Shown here: piece after piece, positions 1 through 5,515 of the stretch | How the letters are laid out: each line of letters opens with the position of its first letter | Numbering within the stretch: the first letter of the stretch is position 1 | From: Bordetella parapertussis | GTDB taxonomy: Bacteria > Pseudomonadota > Gammaproteobacteria > Burkholderiales > Burkholderiaceae_C | Reading direction: 5' to 3' | Assembly (NCBI GenBank): GCA_943328885.2 | Contig: CALQBT020000209.1 | Span: forward strand, 1-5,515 | Length of the DNA: 5,515 bases | The notes under the pieces: generated by a model | The model's input: only the letters and a program-made list of their open reading frames with translations | The model's database searches: none | Told to the model about the DNA's origin: nothing | Program-made: the position numbers and the translations under genes

Positions 1-99
1 GCACAGGACGATTGACATGGCGCTCGAAAGCACACAGGTCCGTTTGAAGCGCTGCCGCGCAGTCAGGCCTGTGATCAAGACCGGCCTCGGAGACTGACG
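1..99 (+). other. Leader before the SWIM gene; possible tail of an upstream reading frame
   Basis: No recognisable gene lies here. One + strand frame is open from the left edge (base 2) to a TGA at 95-97, two bases before the next ATG. It gives about 31 residues with mostly G/C third positions, so it could be the end of an upstream gene overlapping the ribosome binding site, but I do not recognise the peptide. The other two frames stop at 13-15 and 45-47, so an upstream gene could also end there. A TTGACA matching a -35 box sits at 12-17, but nothing resembling a -10 box follows at normal spacing. An 8-base palindrome, CAGGCCTG, lies at 64-71 with no known role. Confidence 0.3.
89..92 (+). 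promoter_or_regulatory. Ribosome binding site of the SWIM gene
   Basis: GGAG lies seven bases before the ATG at 100-102, at good Shine-Dalgarno spacing. It supports that ATG as the real start. Confidence 0.6.
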
Positions 100-981
100 A
101 TGTCCTACGGATCCTGGAAACCCTATGTGTCGGTCGCCCAGCGGCGCATGAAGGCCGAGAAAGCCGCTGCCAAGGCCCTCAAATCAGGCGCCCAGCTCGC
201 GCCGATCGCCGCTTACCGTGGCGCGATCGCCAAGACCTTCTGGGGCAAAGCCTGGTGCGACAACCTCGAGCGCTACAGCGACTACGCCAACCGGCTGCCG
301 CGAGGCCGCACCTATGCACGCAACGGTTCGGTGATCGACCTGCAGCTGACCCGCGGCCAGGTGCGCGCCCAGGTGATGGGCTCGAGCCTGTACCGGGTCG
401 AGATCGATGTGGCCGCGCTGCCTGAAGCGAGCTGGCAAGCGATCGTCGCCGACTGCGCCGGGTCGATCGACTCGCTGGTCGGCCTGCTGCAAGGCCGCTT
501 GAGCGAAGCGGTGATGGCGCGCATCAGCCAGCCCGGCAAAGGGCTGTTTCCGGCACCACGGGAGATCGCGCTGCGCTGCAGCTGCCCAGATTGGGCCGAC
601 ATGTGCAAACACGTCGCGGCCGTTCTCTACGGCGTCGGCGCCCGACTCGACAACCAGCCCGAGCTGCTGTTTGGGCTGCGCAGCGTCGACGCCAGCGCGC
701 TGGTGGCCCAGGCCGGCGCTGGCCTGCCCAGCACAGTCAAACCGCCGACCAAGCGCCGGTTGCTCGACAGCGCGATGCTGGCCGATGTGTTCGGGCTCGA
801 GATGGCCGAGGAGGCGGTGCCCACGAAAGAGACCAAACCACCGCCCGCGATCAAGGCGGGACCGGGTAAGGCGCCGGCCAAGGCGCCGACCCAAGGGCCT
901 GCGGCGCGCAAATCCGCGTCCGCCAAGAAGGCCGCGGCGAAAAAGGCCTCCAAATCCCGGAAAGTGGCCGTGGGCCCCTGA
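100..981 (+). CDS. SWIM zinc-finger family protein with a basic Lys/Ala-rich tail
   Basis: This 293-residue protein of unknown precise function carries a SWIM zinc-binding motif, CxCx6CxH, at C160, C162, C169 and H171. SWIM domains are known to bind zinc and are thought to mediate DNA or protein contacts. The N-terminal part, with FWGKAWCDNLERY near residues 47-59 followed by YANRLPRGRTY, matches my memory of the bacterial SWIM family (COG4279 type) that often sits beside a SNF2-type helicase gene. From about residue 235 the sequence becomes low in complexity and rich in Lys, Ala and Pro, ending in repeats such as AKKAAAKKA like the tail of a histone H1-like protein; this suggests nucleic acid binding but is inferred. 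There is no signal peptide or membrane segment, so it is probably cytoplasmic. It is transcribed toward the molybdenum cofactor genes and is unlikely to belong to that pathway. The start is supported by GGAG at 89-92. Confidence 0.88.
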   Translation: MSYGSWKPYVSVAQRRMKAEKAAAKALKSGAQLAPIAAYRGAIAKTFWGKAWCDNLERYSDYANRLPRGRTYARNGSVIDLQLTRGQVRAQVMGSSLYRVEIDVAALPEASWQAIVADCAGSIDSLVGLLQGRLSEAVMARISQPGKGLFPAPREIALRCSCPDWADMCKHVAAVLYGVGARLDNQPELLFGLRSVDASALVAQAGAGLPSTVKPPTKRRLLDSAMLADVFGLEMAEEAVPTKETKPPPAIKAGPGKAPAKAPTQGPAARKSASAKKAAAKKASKSRKVAVGP

Positions 982-1061
982 GGCTGTGAGCCTGACTCAA
1001 GCCTGCGAGCTGACCGAAGAACCTGACGACGAAAACGAGAGACTTGAGAAGGCGCTCGATC
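982..1061. other. Convergent intergenic gap without a clear terminator
   Basis: This gap of 80 bases separates the 3' ends of the SWIM gene and moaD. A transcript from either side must end here or run antisense into the other gene. I see only a 5-bp inverted repeat (AGGCT-gtg-AGCCT at 981-993) with no T run on either strand, so no intrinsic terminator can be called. A short + strand frame (GTG at 986-988 to TGA at 1073-1075) would encode 29 mostly acidic, helix-prone residues and overlaps the end of moaD. It has no recognised homology and no clear ribosome binding site. Confidence 0.5.
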
Positions 1062-1325
1062 TCAGCCGCCAGTGACCGGTGGAAAGAACGCCACTTCGGC
1101 GCCGGCGGGCACCACCGTGGCCTCGTCGGCCATCACCTGGTTGAGCGCGCAGCGCAGTGCACGGCCGCGCGCCAGCAACTCGGCGTGTCGGCCACCGCGG
1201 TCGATCAGCGCATCGCGCAACTGGCCCAGCGTCTGGCCGGCCGGCAAGGCAACGGTTTCGCTGGCACCCAAGGCCTCGCGCAGCGCGGCGAAATAGCGCA
1301 CGGTGATGGGCAAAGTCGGGGTCAA
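1062..1325 (-). CDS. moaD: Molybdopterin synthase small subunit MoaD
   Basis: MoaD is the ubiquitin-like sulfur carrier of molybdopterin synthase. Its C-terminal glycine is adenylated (by MoeB-type enzymes), converted to a thiocarboxylate, and donates sulfur to precursor Z (cPMP) within the MoaD-MoaE complex in the cytoplasm. The 87-residue product has the beta-grasp start ITVRYFAALREALG and ends with EVAFFPPVTGG, the family's hallmark ending in Gly-Gly, which agrees with E. coli MoaD as I remember it. Its length fits the family (about 80-90). The best start is a TTG at 1325-1323, two bases after the moeA stop. No ATG is available, and a GTG nine codons in would cut into the first strand of the fold. 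No clear Shine-Dalgarno precedes the TTG, so translation probably depends on ribosomes finishing moeA. The usual partner gene moaE does not follow. Confidence 0.93.
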   Translation of the reverse strand: MTPTLPITVRYFAALREALGASETVALPAGQTLGQLRDALIDRGGRHAELLARGRALRCALNQVMADEATVVPAGAEVAFFPPVTGG

Positions 1326-1327
1326 GA

Positions 1328-2659
1328 TCAGGCGCCGATCAAAGAGGACAGCAGCAACAAGTTCACGCTGTCACCGCGCTGCACCACCTGCCCCGAAGGG
1401 TTGTCGACCAGACCGTCGGCCCAGACTGCGGAGGTCAGTACGCCTGAGCTCTGGTTGGTGAACAGTTCGACCCCGCCTTCAGCGTTGAATCTGACACGCA
1501 GGAACTCGCGCCGCACATCGGGCTTGGGCCAGTCAAAATCGGCGCGCACACGCAGCGCTGTCGGCAACGCCGCGGGCATGCCTTGCAGCGCACGCAGCAC
1601 CGGCGCGACCGCGAGCAAAAAGGTCACAAAGCTAGACACCGGGTTGCCGGGAAGGCCGATGAACAGCGATTCGCCTTCGTCGACCGCAGACGCTGGCGAG
1701 CCGGCACGGCGCACCGCGCCAAACACCAGCGGCTTGCCGGGCTTCATCGCGACCTGCCAGGCTTCGAGCCAGCCCTCGGCCTTGACCGCCGGCTTGATGT
1801 GGTCTTCCTCGCCGACCGACACCCCCCCTGAGGTCAGGATCAGGTCGCTGTGCTGGGCGGCTTGGCGCAGCGCGTCGCGGGTGGCATCGAGACGATCGGG
1901 GACGATGCCCAGGTCGGTGACCTCGCAGCCCGCAGCCTGCAGCAGGCCGCGCAGCGTGAACCGGTTGCTGTTGTAGATCGCACCGGGCCGCAGCGACTCG
2001 CCCGGCATCACCAACTCGTCGCCCGTGGAAAACAACGCGACCCGCGGCCGGCGCCGAACGTTGAGCCGGGACGCGCCGACCGACGCGGCCAGGCCCAGCG
2101 CCTGCGGCGTGAGACGGCTGCCGCTGGCCAGCACTTCGGCGCCGTGCTGCACGTCCTCGCCGCGCCGGCGTATCCACTGGCCAGTCTGCGGCACCACGGT
2201 GAAGCGCACCGCGCCCAGGCCTAACCCCGCCAAGTCGGCCTGCGCCTGCTCCTGCATCACCACCGTGTCAGCACCGGCGGGCAGCTGCGCACCGGTGAAG
2301 ATGCGCGCTGCCGTACCAGGCTCAAGCGGGTTGCCGACGACGCCTGCGGGGATGCGCTGGCTGACCGGCAGCAAAGTGCCCGGGCTTGAGAGATCGGCCA
2401 CGCGCAGCGCATAGCCATCCATCGCGCTGTTGTCGGCCGGCGGCACGTCCAGGCCCGAGACCACGCCGCGCGCCAGCACCCGGCCCAGCGCGTCGAAAGT
2501 ATCGACCTTCTCGATCTCGGGAATCACACGGTCGCGCGCGACCGCGAGCATCCGGGCCAGCACCTCGTCCAGGCTCAGCAGCGTGGGCCTGGCGCTTGGA
2601 GCGGCGTTTTGGCGCGGGATCTGCAGCGCATCAGCCATGGGGGTTGGGGAGGTATTCAT
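1328..2659 (-). CDS. moeA: Molybdopterin molybdenumtransferase MoeA
   Basis: MoeA inserts molybdate into adenylylated molybdopterin, giving the molybdenum cofactor. The 443-residue product is slightly longer than E. coli MoeA (about 411). Motifs in order: LLSLDEVLARML at 27-38; DNSAMDGYA at 76-84; IFTGAQLPAGAD at 120-131; STGDEL at 211-216; TSGGVSVGEEDH at 276-287, the MPT-binding loop shared with MogA-like domains; MKPGKP at 305-310; GLPGNPVSSF at 335-344; and a C-terminal domain IV containing QSSG near 403-406. All expected parts are present. The ATG at 2659 overlaps the end of mobB by 29 bases. A second in-frame ATG at 2638 (residue 8) would overlap by 8. Neither has a good ribosome binding site, so the start is uncertain by seven residues and coupling to mobB is likely. 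The stop is two bases before the moaD start. Confidence 0.96.
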   Translation of the reverse strand: MNTSPTPMADALQIPRQNAAPSARPTLLSLDEVLARMLAVARDRVIPEIEKVDTFDALGRVLARGVVSGLDVPPADNSAMDGYALRVADLSSPGTLLPVSQRIPAGVVGNPLEPGTAARIFTGAQLPAGADTVVMQEQAQADLAGLGLGAVRFTVVPQTGQWIRRRGEDVQHGAEVLASGSRLTPQALGLAASVGASRLNVRRRPRVALFSTGDELVMPGESLRPGAIYNSNRFTLRGLLQAAGCEVTDLGIVPDRLDATRDALRQAAQHSDLILTSGGVSVGEEDHIKPAVKAEGWLEAWQVAMKPGKPLVFGAVRRAGSPASAVDEGESLFIGLPGNPVSSFVTFLLAVAPVLRALQGMPAALPTALRVRADFDWPKPDVRREFLRVRFNAEGGVELFTNQSSGVLTSAVWADGLVDNPSGQVVQRGDSVNLLLLSSLIGA

Positions 2660-3161
2660 AGCGCTGCGCAGTGTCGATCAGATGCGATGCCAGTACCGCG
2701 ACCGCGGCCATCTCGAACACCGGCAGCGCGGTGGCCTGCGGCAACGCCTCGGGTGTGTCGGTGGCGATCAGCGTGACGTAAGGGTCATCCGGGTAGCCCG
2801 GCGCCTGGCCGAGCGCAGCGCGCCAAACCTCGACCTTGAGGATGTCCGCGTGCTTGAAGCCCTCGACCAGCAACCAGTCGCAGTCGGCCATCTCGGCGAT
2901 CAGCTGGTGCACCGTGGGCTGGCCCTCGACCTCATACTCGCGCAGCAGCGCCAGTCGTTGACCCGAGGCGACCAGCACCTCGAGGGCCCCGGCCTGGCGG
3001 TGACGCCAGCTGTCCTTGCCGGGCTGGTCGATGTCGAAGCGTTTGTGCGCATGCTTGATCACCGACACGCGCTGGCCGCGGGCCTTGAGCTCGGGGATCA
3101 GTTGCTCGATCAGCGTGGTCTTGCCGACGCCCGACGGTCCAAAAAAGCCCACGACCTTCAT
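2631..3161 (-). CDS. mobB: Molybdopterin-guanine dinucleotide biosynthesis adaptor protein MobB
   Basis: MobB is a GTP-binding P-loop protein that assists MobA in attaching GMP to molybdopterin, giving the dinucleotide cofactor used by DMSO reductase-family enzymes. It is helpful rather than essential in E. coli. From the chosen start the protein has 176 residues, with MKVVGFFGPSGVGKTTLIE at 1-19 (Walker A GPSGVGKTT at 8-16), KHAHKRFDIDQPGKDSWRHR at 36-55, typical of the family, and LLVEGFKH at 97-104, a likely Walker B region. An upstream in-frame ATG at 3197 would add 12 residues and overlap thrC by 26 bases, but it has no ribosome binding site. The ATG at 3161 has GAAGG at 3173-3169, seven bases upstream and overlapping the thrC stop, and puts the P-loop strand at the N-terminus as usual. 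The 3' end overlaps moeA. Confidence 0.93.
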   Translation of the reverse strand: MKVVGFFGPSGVGKTTLIEQLIPELKARGQRVSVIKHAHKRFDIDQPGKDSWRHRQAGALEVLVASGQRLALLREYEVEGQPTVHQLIAEMADCDWLLVEGFKHADILKVEVWRAALGQAPGYPDDPYVTLIATDTPEALPQATALPVFEMAAVAVLASHLIDTAQRYEYLPNPHG

Positions 3162-3168
3162 GCGGTGA

Positions 3169-3173
3169 CCTTC
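3169..3173 (-). promoter_or_regulatory. Ribosome binding site deciding the mobB start
   Basis: GAAGG on the - strand overlaps the thrC TGA stop (3174-3172) and lies seven bases before the ATG at 3161. It favours the shorter mobB product and suggests reinitiation by ribosomes ending thrC. Confidence 0.5.
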
Positions 3174-4584
3174 ATGGAGCGCAGTGCTGTTCGACATAGG
3201 CTTTGACCCGCGCCACGTCGACCGGCATCAAGACGAAACGCTTGGGCAGGTCCTCGAGGCCTTCGAGCGCCGCGGGCCTCAGCGGCGCCCGGCCCAGCGC
3301 CTCTTCAATCGTCGCAGCGAATTTGGCTGGCAGCGCGGTCTCGAGAACGACCATCGGCACACCCGGCTGCTGGTGTTCGCGGCCGACCTTCAAGCCGTCG
3401 GCGGTATGGGTGTCGATCATGTCGTGGTGGTCGGCCCAGGTGCTGCGTATCGTTGCCAGTCGGTCGGCATGGCTGCTCTTGCCCGAGACGAAGCCGAAAG
3501 CCGCGATGCGCGAGAACTCCTCGGGCGTGAGCTGGAAACCGCCGTCTCGTGCCAGCGCAGGGCCGAACAGCTGCGCCACCCGCGCGCCGTCGCGGCCCAG
3601 CAGGTCGAAGACGAAGCGCTCGAAGTTGCTGGCCTTGCTGATGTCCATCGACGGGCTGCTGGTCTCGAAGGTCTCGGCGCTGGCCCTCACCCGGTAGCGG
3701 CCGGTGCGGAAGAACTCGTCGAGCACGTCGTTCTCGTTGGTCGCCACCACCAGCTTGCCGATTGGCAAGCCCATGTTGCGCGCCACATGGCCGGCGCAGA
3801 CATTGCCGAAGTTGCCCGAGGGCACGGCAAAACTGACGCGCTCGGCGTTCGAGGCCGTGACTTGAAAGTAGCCGGCGAAGTAGTACACGACCTGCGCCAG
3901 CAAGCGCGCCCAATTGATCGAGTTGACGGTGCCGATCTTGTGGCGGCGCTTGAAATCCAGGTCGTTGCTGACGGCCTTGACGATGTCCTGGCAGTCATCG
4001 AACACACCCTCGACCGCGATGTTGTGGATGTTGGGGTCTTGTAGGCTGAACATCTGCGCCTGCTGGAACGGGCTCATCCGACCCTGCGGGCTGAGCATGA
4101 AGACGCGGACACCTTTCTTGCCGCGCATCGCATACTCGGCCGCCGACCCGGTGTCGCCCGAGGTGGCACCCAGGATGTTGAGCGCTTCGCCGCGGCGTGC
4201 CAGTTCGTACTCGAACAGGTTTCCCAGCAGTTGCATCGCCATGTCCTTGAAGGCCAAGGTCGGGCCGTTGGACAAGGCTTGCAGGTAGAGGCCGTCCTCG
4301 AGACGGCGCACCGGCACGATGGCGTCGCTGCCATAGGTGGCGCGGGTGTAGGTCTTGTCGACCAGCGCCCTCAGGTCGGCCGGCGGGATGTCATCGATGT
4401 AGAGCGACAGGATCTCGAATGCCAGCCCGGCGTAGGACAGGCCGCGCCAGCGCGTCAAGGTGGCGTCGTCGACCTGCGGGTAATGGCTGGGCAGGTAGAG
4501 CCCACCGTCGGGCGCCAGGCCCTCGAGCAGAATTTGGCAAAAAGGCTGCTCGGTGCGATCGCCACGGGTGCTGAGGTAGTTCAT
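3172..4584 (-). CDS. thrC: Threonine synthase
   Basis: This pyridoxal-phosphate enzyme converts O-phospho-L-homoserine and water to L-threonine and phosphate, the last step of threonine synthesis, in the cytoplasm. The 470-residue product is the long bacterial/fungal-type form (fold type II). It begins with MNYLSTRGD, typical of the family. The PLP lysine is K113 within SNGPTLAFKDMAMQ (105-118). ATSGDTGSAA at 140-149 and PSGNFGN at 255-261 (cofactor phosphate-binding loop) follow, then PSMDISKASNFERF at 311-324, DTHTADG at 391-397 and ETALPAKF at 415-422. No key residue is missing. The ATG at 4584 is the only plausible start. The nearest strong Shine-Dalgarno, AGGAG at 4612-4608, is 23 bases upstream, unusually far. 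The gene follows hom after 43 bases and ends 10 bases before mobB, so it is probably in the same transcript as both. Confidence 0.97.
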   Translation of the reverse strand: MNYLSTRGDRTEQPFCQILLEGLAPDGGLYLPSHYPQVDDATLTRWRGLSYAGLAFEILSLYIDDIPPADLRALVDKTYTRATYGSDAIVPVRRLEDGLYLQALSNGPTLAFKDMAMQLLGNLFEYELARRGEALNILGATSGDTGSAAEYAMRGKKGVRVFMLSPQGRMSPFQQAQMFSLQDPNIHNIAVEGVFDDCQDIVKAVSNDLDFKRRHKIGTVNSINWARLLAQVVYYFAGYFQVTASNAERVSFAVPSGNFGNVCAGHVARNMGLPIGKLVVATNENDVLDEFFRTGRYRVRASAETFETSSPSMDISKASNFERFVFDLLGRDGARVAQLFGPALARDGGFQLTPEEFSRIAAFGFVSGKSSHADRLATIRSTWADHHDMIDTHTADGLKVGREHQQPGVPMVVLETALPAKFAATIEEALGRAPLRPAALEGLEDLPKRFVLMPVDVARVKAYVEQHCAP

Positions 4585-4627
4585 GGACGGGCCAATTCTG
4601 AAGAGGACTCCTGCGCGCCCAGCGGGG
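4585..4627 (-). other. hom-thrC spacer with a displaced Shine-Dalgarno
   Basis: This 43-base spacer, read on the - strand, holds AGGAG at 4612-4608, too far from the thrC ATG (23 bases between) for ordinary initiation. A four-codon frame (TTG at 4595, stop TGA at 4583-4581 overlapping the thrC ATG) lies between them and could in principle couple initiation. That is speculation. No promoter or terminator is visible. Confidence 0.3.
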
Positions 4628-5515
4628 TCATTGCAACTCTTCCTTGCGGATGTTGACGATGGGCGCCAGCACCGTGGGCAGCGCCTGCATCAGCGCCAGC
4701 GCTTCGCGCATCCGGCGCTCCACCGTGTCGTGAGTCATGATGACCAGATCGATCGGCTTGCCGCCTTCGGCCTGGTCGGTGCTGCCCGGGCGCTGCAGCA
4801 CCGCGTCGATCGAGATGTCAAGGTCGGCCAGGATCGTCGTGATCTGGCTCAGGACCCCCGTCTGGTCGGCCACCTGCAGTCGAAGGTAGAAAGCGGTGAT
4901 CACCTCACCGATGTCCAGGATACGGGTGTCGGCCTGCGCGCCGGGCTGGAAAGCCAGATGTGGCACACGGTGGTCGGGGTCGGCGCTGTGCAGCCGGGCG
5001 ATGTCGACCAGGTCGGCGATCACCGCCGAGGCGGTGGGCTCGGCGCCCGCACCCTTGCCGTAGTACAGCGTGGTGCCCACGGCGTCGCCCTGCACCATCA
5101 CCGCGTTCATCGCACCCTCGACGTTGGCGATCAGACGCTTCGTCGGCACCAGCGTCGGGTGCACGCGCAACTCGATGCCACCGACTTCGTCGCGCCGCTT
5201 GGTGATGCCCAGCAGCTTGATGCGGTAGCCAAGCTGCTCGGCGTAGCGGATGTCGGCCCCCTGCAGTTGGGTGATGCCCTCGACATGGGCGCGGTCGAAT
5301 TGCACCGGCGTGCCAAAAGCGATCGCGCTCATGATCGTGGCCTTGTGCGCCGCGTCCACACCCTCGATGTCGAAAGTGGGGTCGGTCTCGGCATAGCCCA
5401 AGGCTTGGGCTTGCTCGAGCACCACACCGAAGTCCAGCCCCTTGTCTCGCATCTCGCTCAAGATGAAATTGGTCGTGCCGTTGATGATGCCGGCGATCCA
5501 CTCGATGCGGTTGGC
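4628..5515 (-). CDS. hom: Homoserine dehydrogenase, C-terminal part (5' end beyond the window)
   Basis: This enzyme reduces L-aspartate 4-semialdehyde to L-homoserine with NAD(P)H, at the branch leading to threonine and methionine. The frame is open to the right edge, giving 295 residues. By family length (about 430-440), the NAD-binding Rossmann part of roughly 140 residues is missing. Counting from the edge, INGTTNFIL is at 11-19. The homoserine dehydrogenase signature is at 36-58 and fits the pattern A-x3-G ... D-P-x2-D-x-x-G-x-D-x3-K, including catalytic K58. GKGAGAEPTASAV is at 153-165. A C-terminal ACT domain spans about 209-288 (FYLRLQVADQTGVLSQI, then DLVIMTHDTVE), the usual site of feedback control by threonine in this monofunctional class. 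There is no aspartokinase domain in the visible part. The TTG at 5461 is internal, not a start. Confidence 0.96.
   Translation of the reverse strand, partial: ANRIEWIAGIINGTTNFILSEMRDKGLDFGVVLEQAQALGYAETDPTFDIEGVDAAHKATIMSAIAFGTPVQFDRAHVEGITQLQGADIRYAEQLGYRIKLLGITKRRDEVGGIELRVHPTLVPTKRLIANVEGAMNAVMVQGDAVGTTLYYGKGAGAEPTASAVIADLVDIARLHSADPDHRVPHLAFQPGAQADTRILDIGEVITAFYLRLQVADQTGVLSQITTILADLDISIDAVLQRPGSTDQAEGGKPIDLVIMTHDTVERRMREALALMQALPTVLAPIVNIRKEELQ

Noticed and set aside
12..40. Possible sigma-70 promoter with TTGACA at 12-17
   Set aside because: No sequence resembling TATAAT occurs 16-18 bases downstream, so the -35 match alone is not enough.
845..960. Repeated GCC/AAG-rich DNA at the end of the SWIM gene as a possible tandem repeat array
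   Set aside because: The repeats are imperfect and reflect the Lys/Ala/Pro-rich protein tail, without a fixed unit length.
981..993. Inverted repeat AGGCT-gtg-AGCCT as a terminator between the convergent genes
   Set aside because: The stem is only 5 bp with a 3-base loop, and no T run follows on either strand.
1044..1976. Long + strand open frame (310 codons) opposite moaD and moeA
   Set aside because: It is a shadow of high-GC coding on the other strand. The product is low in complexity (Arg/Ser/Thr/Ala) with no recognisable domain, while the - strand encodes clear MoaD and MoeA.
3184..4044. Long + strand open frame (286 codons) opposite thrC
   Set aside because: The - strand encodes threonine synthase with all its motifs. 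The opposite frame has no family features and is explained by codon bias.
4628..5461. A complete short gene starting at the TTG at 5461
   Set aside because: The frame continues upstream to the window edge with conserved homoserine dehydrogenase sequence (INGTTNFIL), so the TTG is an internal leucine codon.

Overview
This is a GC-rich window that reads like the chromosome of a betaproteobacterium of the order Burkholderiales, probably near the Leptothrix/Rubrivivax/Ideonella group. That placement is an inference from base composition, protein wording and gene order; no marker gene such as rRNA is present.

Layout. The left end (1-99) is a short leader containing at most the end of an unidentified upstream reading frame. 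Next, on the + strand, is one gene (100-981) for a SWIM zinc-finger protein with a lysine/alanine-rich tail. A gap of 80 bases (982-1061) separates it from a convergent block of five genes. That block fills the rest of the window on the - strand. In transcription order it is hom (cut by the right edge, 5515-4628), thrC (4584-3172), mobB (3161-2631), moeA (2659-1328) and moaD (1325-1062).

How the genes work together. Hom and ThrC catalyse steps at the end of the aspartate-to-threonine pathway: aspartate semialdehyde to homoserine, and phosphohomoserine to threonine. MobB, MoeA and MoaD belong to molybdenum cofactor synthesis: GTP-binding adaptor for dinucleotide formation, molybdate insertion, and the small sulfur-carrier subunit of molybdopterin synthase. 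From thrC to moaD the genes are separated by at most 10 bases or overlap, which suggests one transcript with translational coupling. The two pathways share no intermediate, so the linkage looks like shared transcription rather than shared chemistry.

All complete genes are intact, with their key catalytic or binding motifs. I see no tRNA, rRNA, CRISPR array, insertion sequence, phage gene or convincing terminator. The window is mostly ordinary housekeeping DNA. The points worth a second look are the absence of moaE after moaD, the SWIM protein and its possible off-window helicase partner, and some unusual start signals. I found no support for a wholly new system here.
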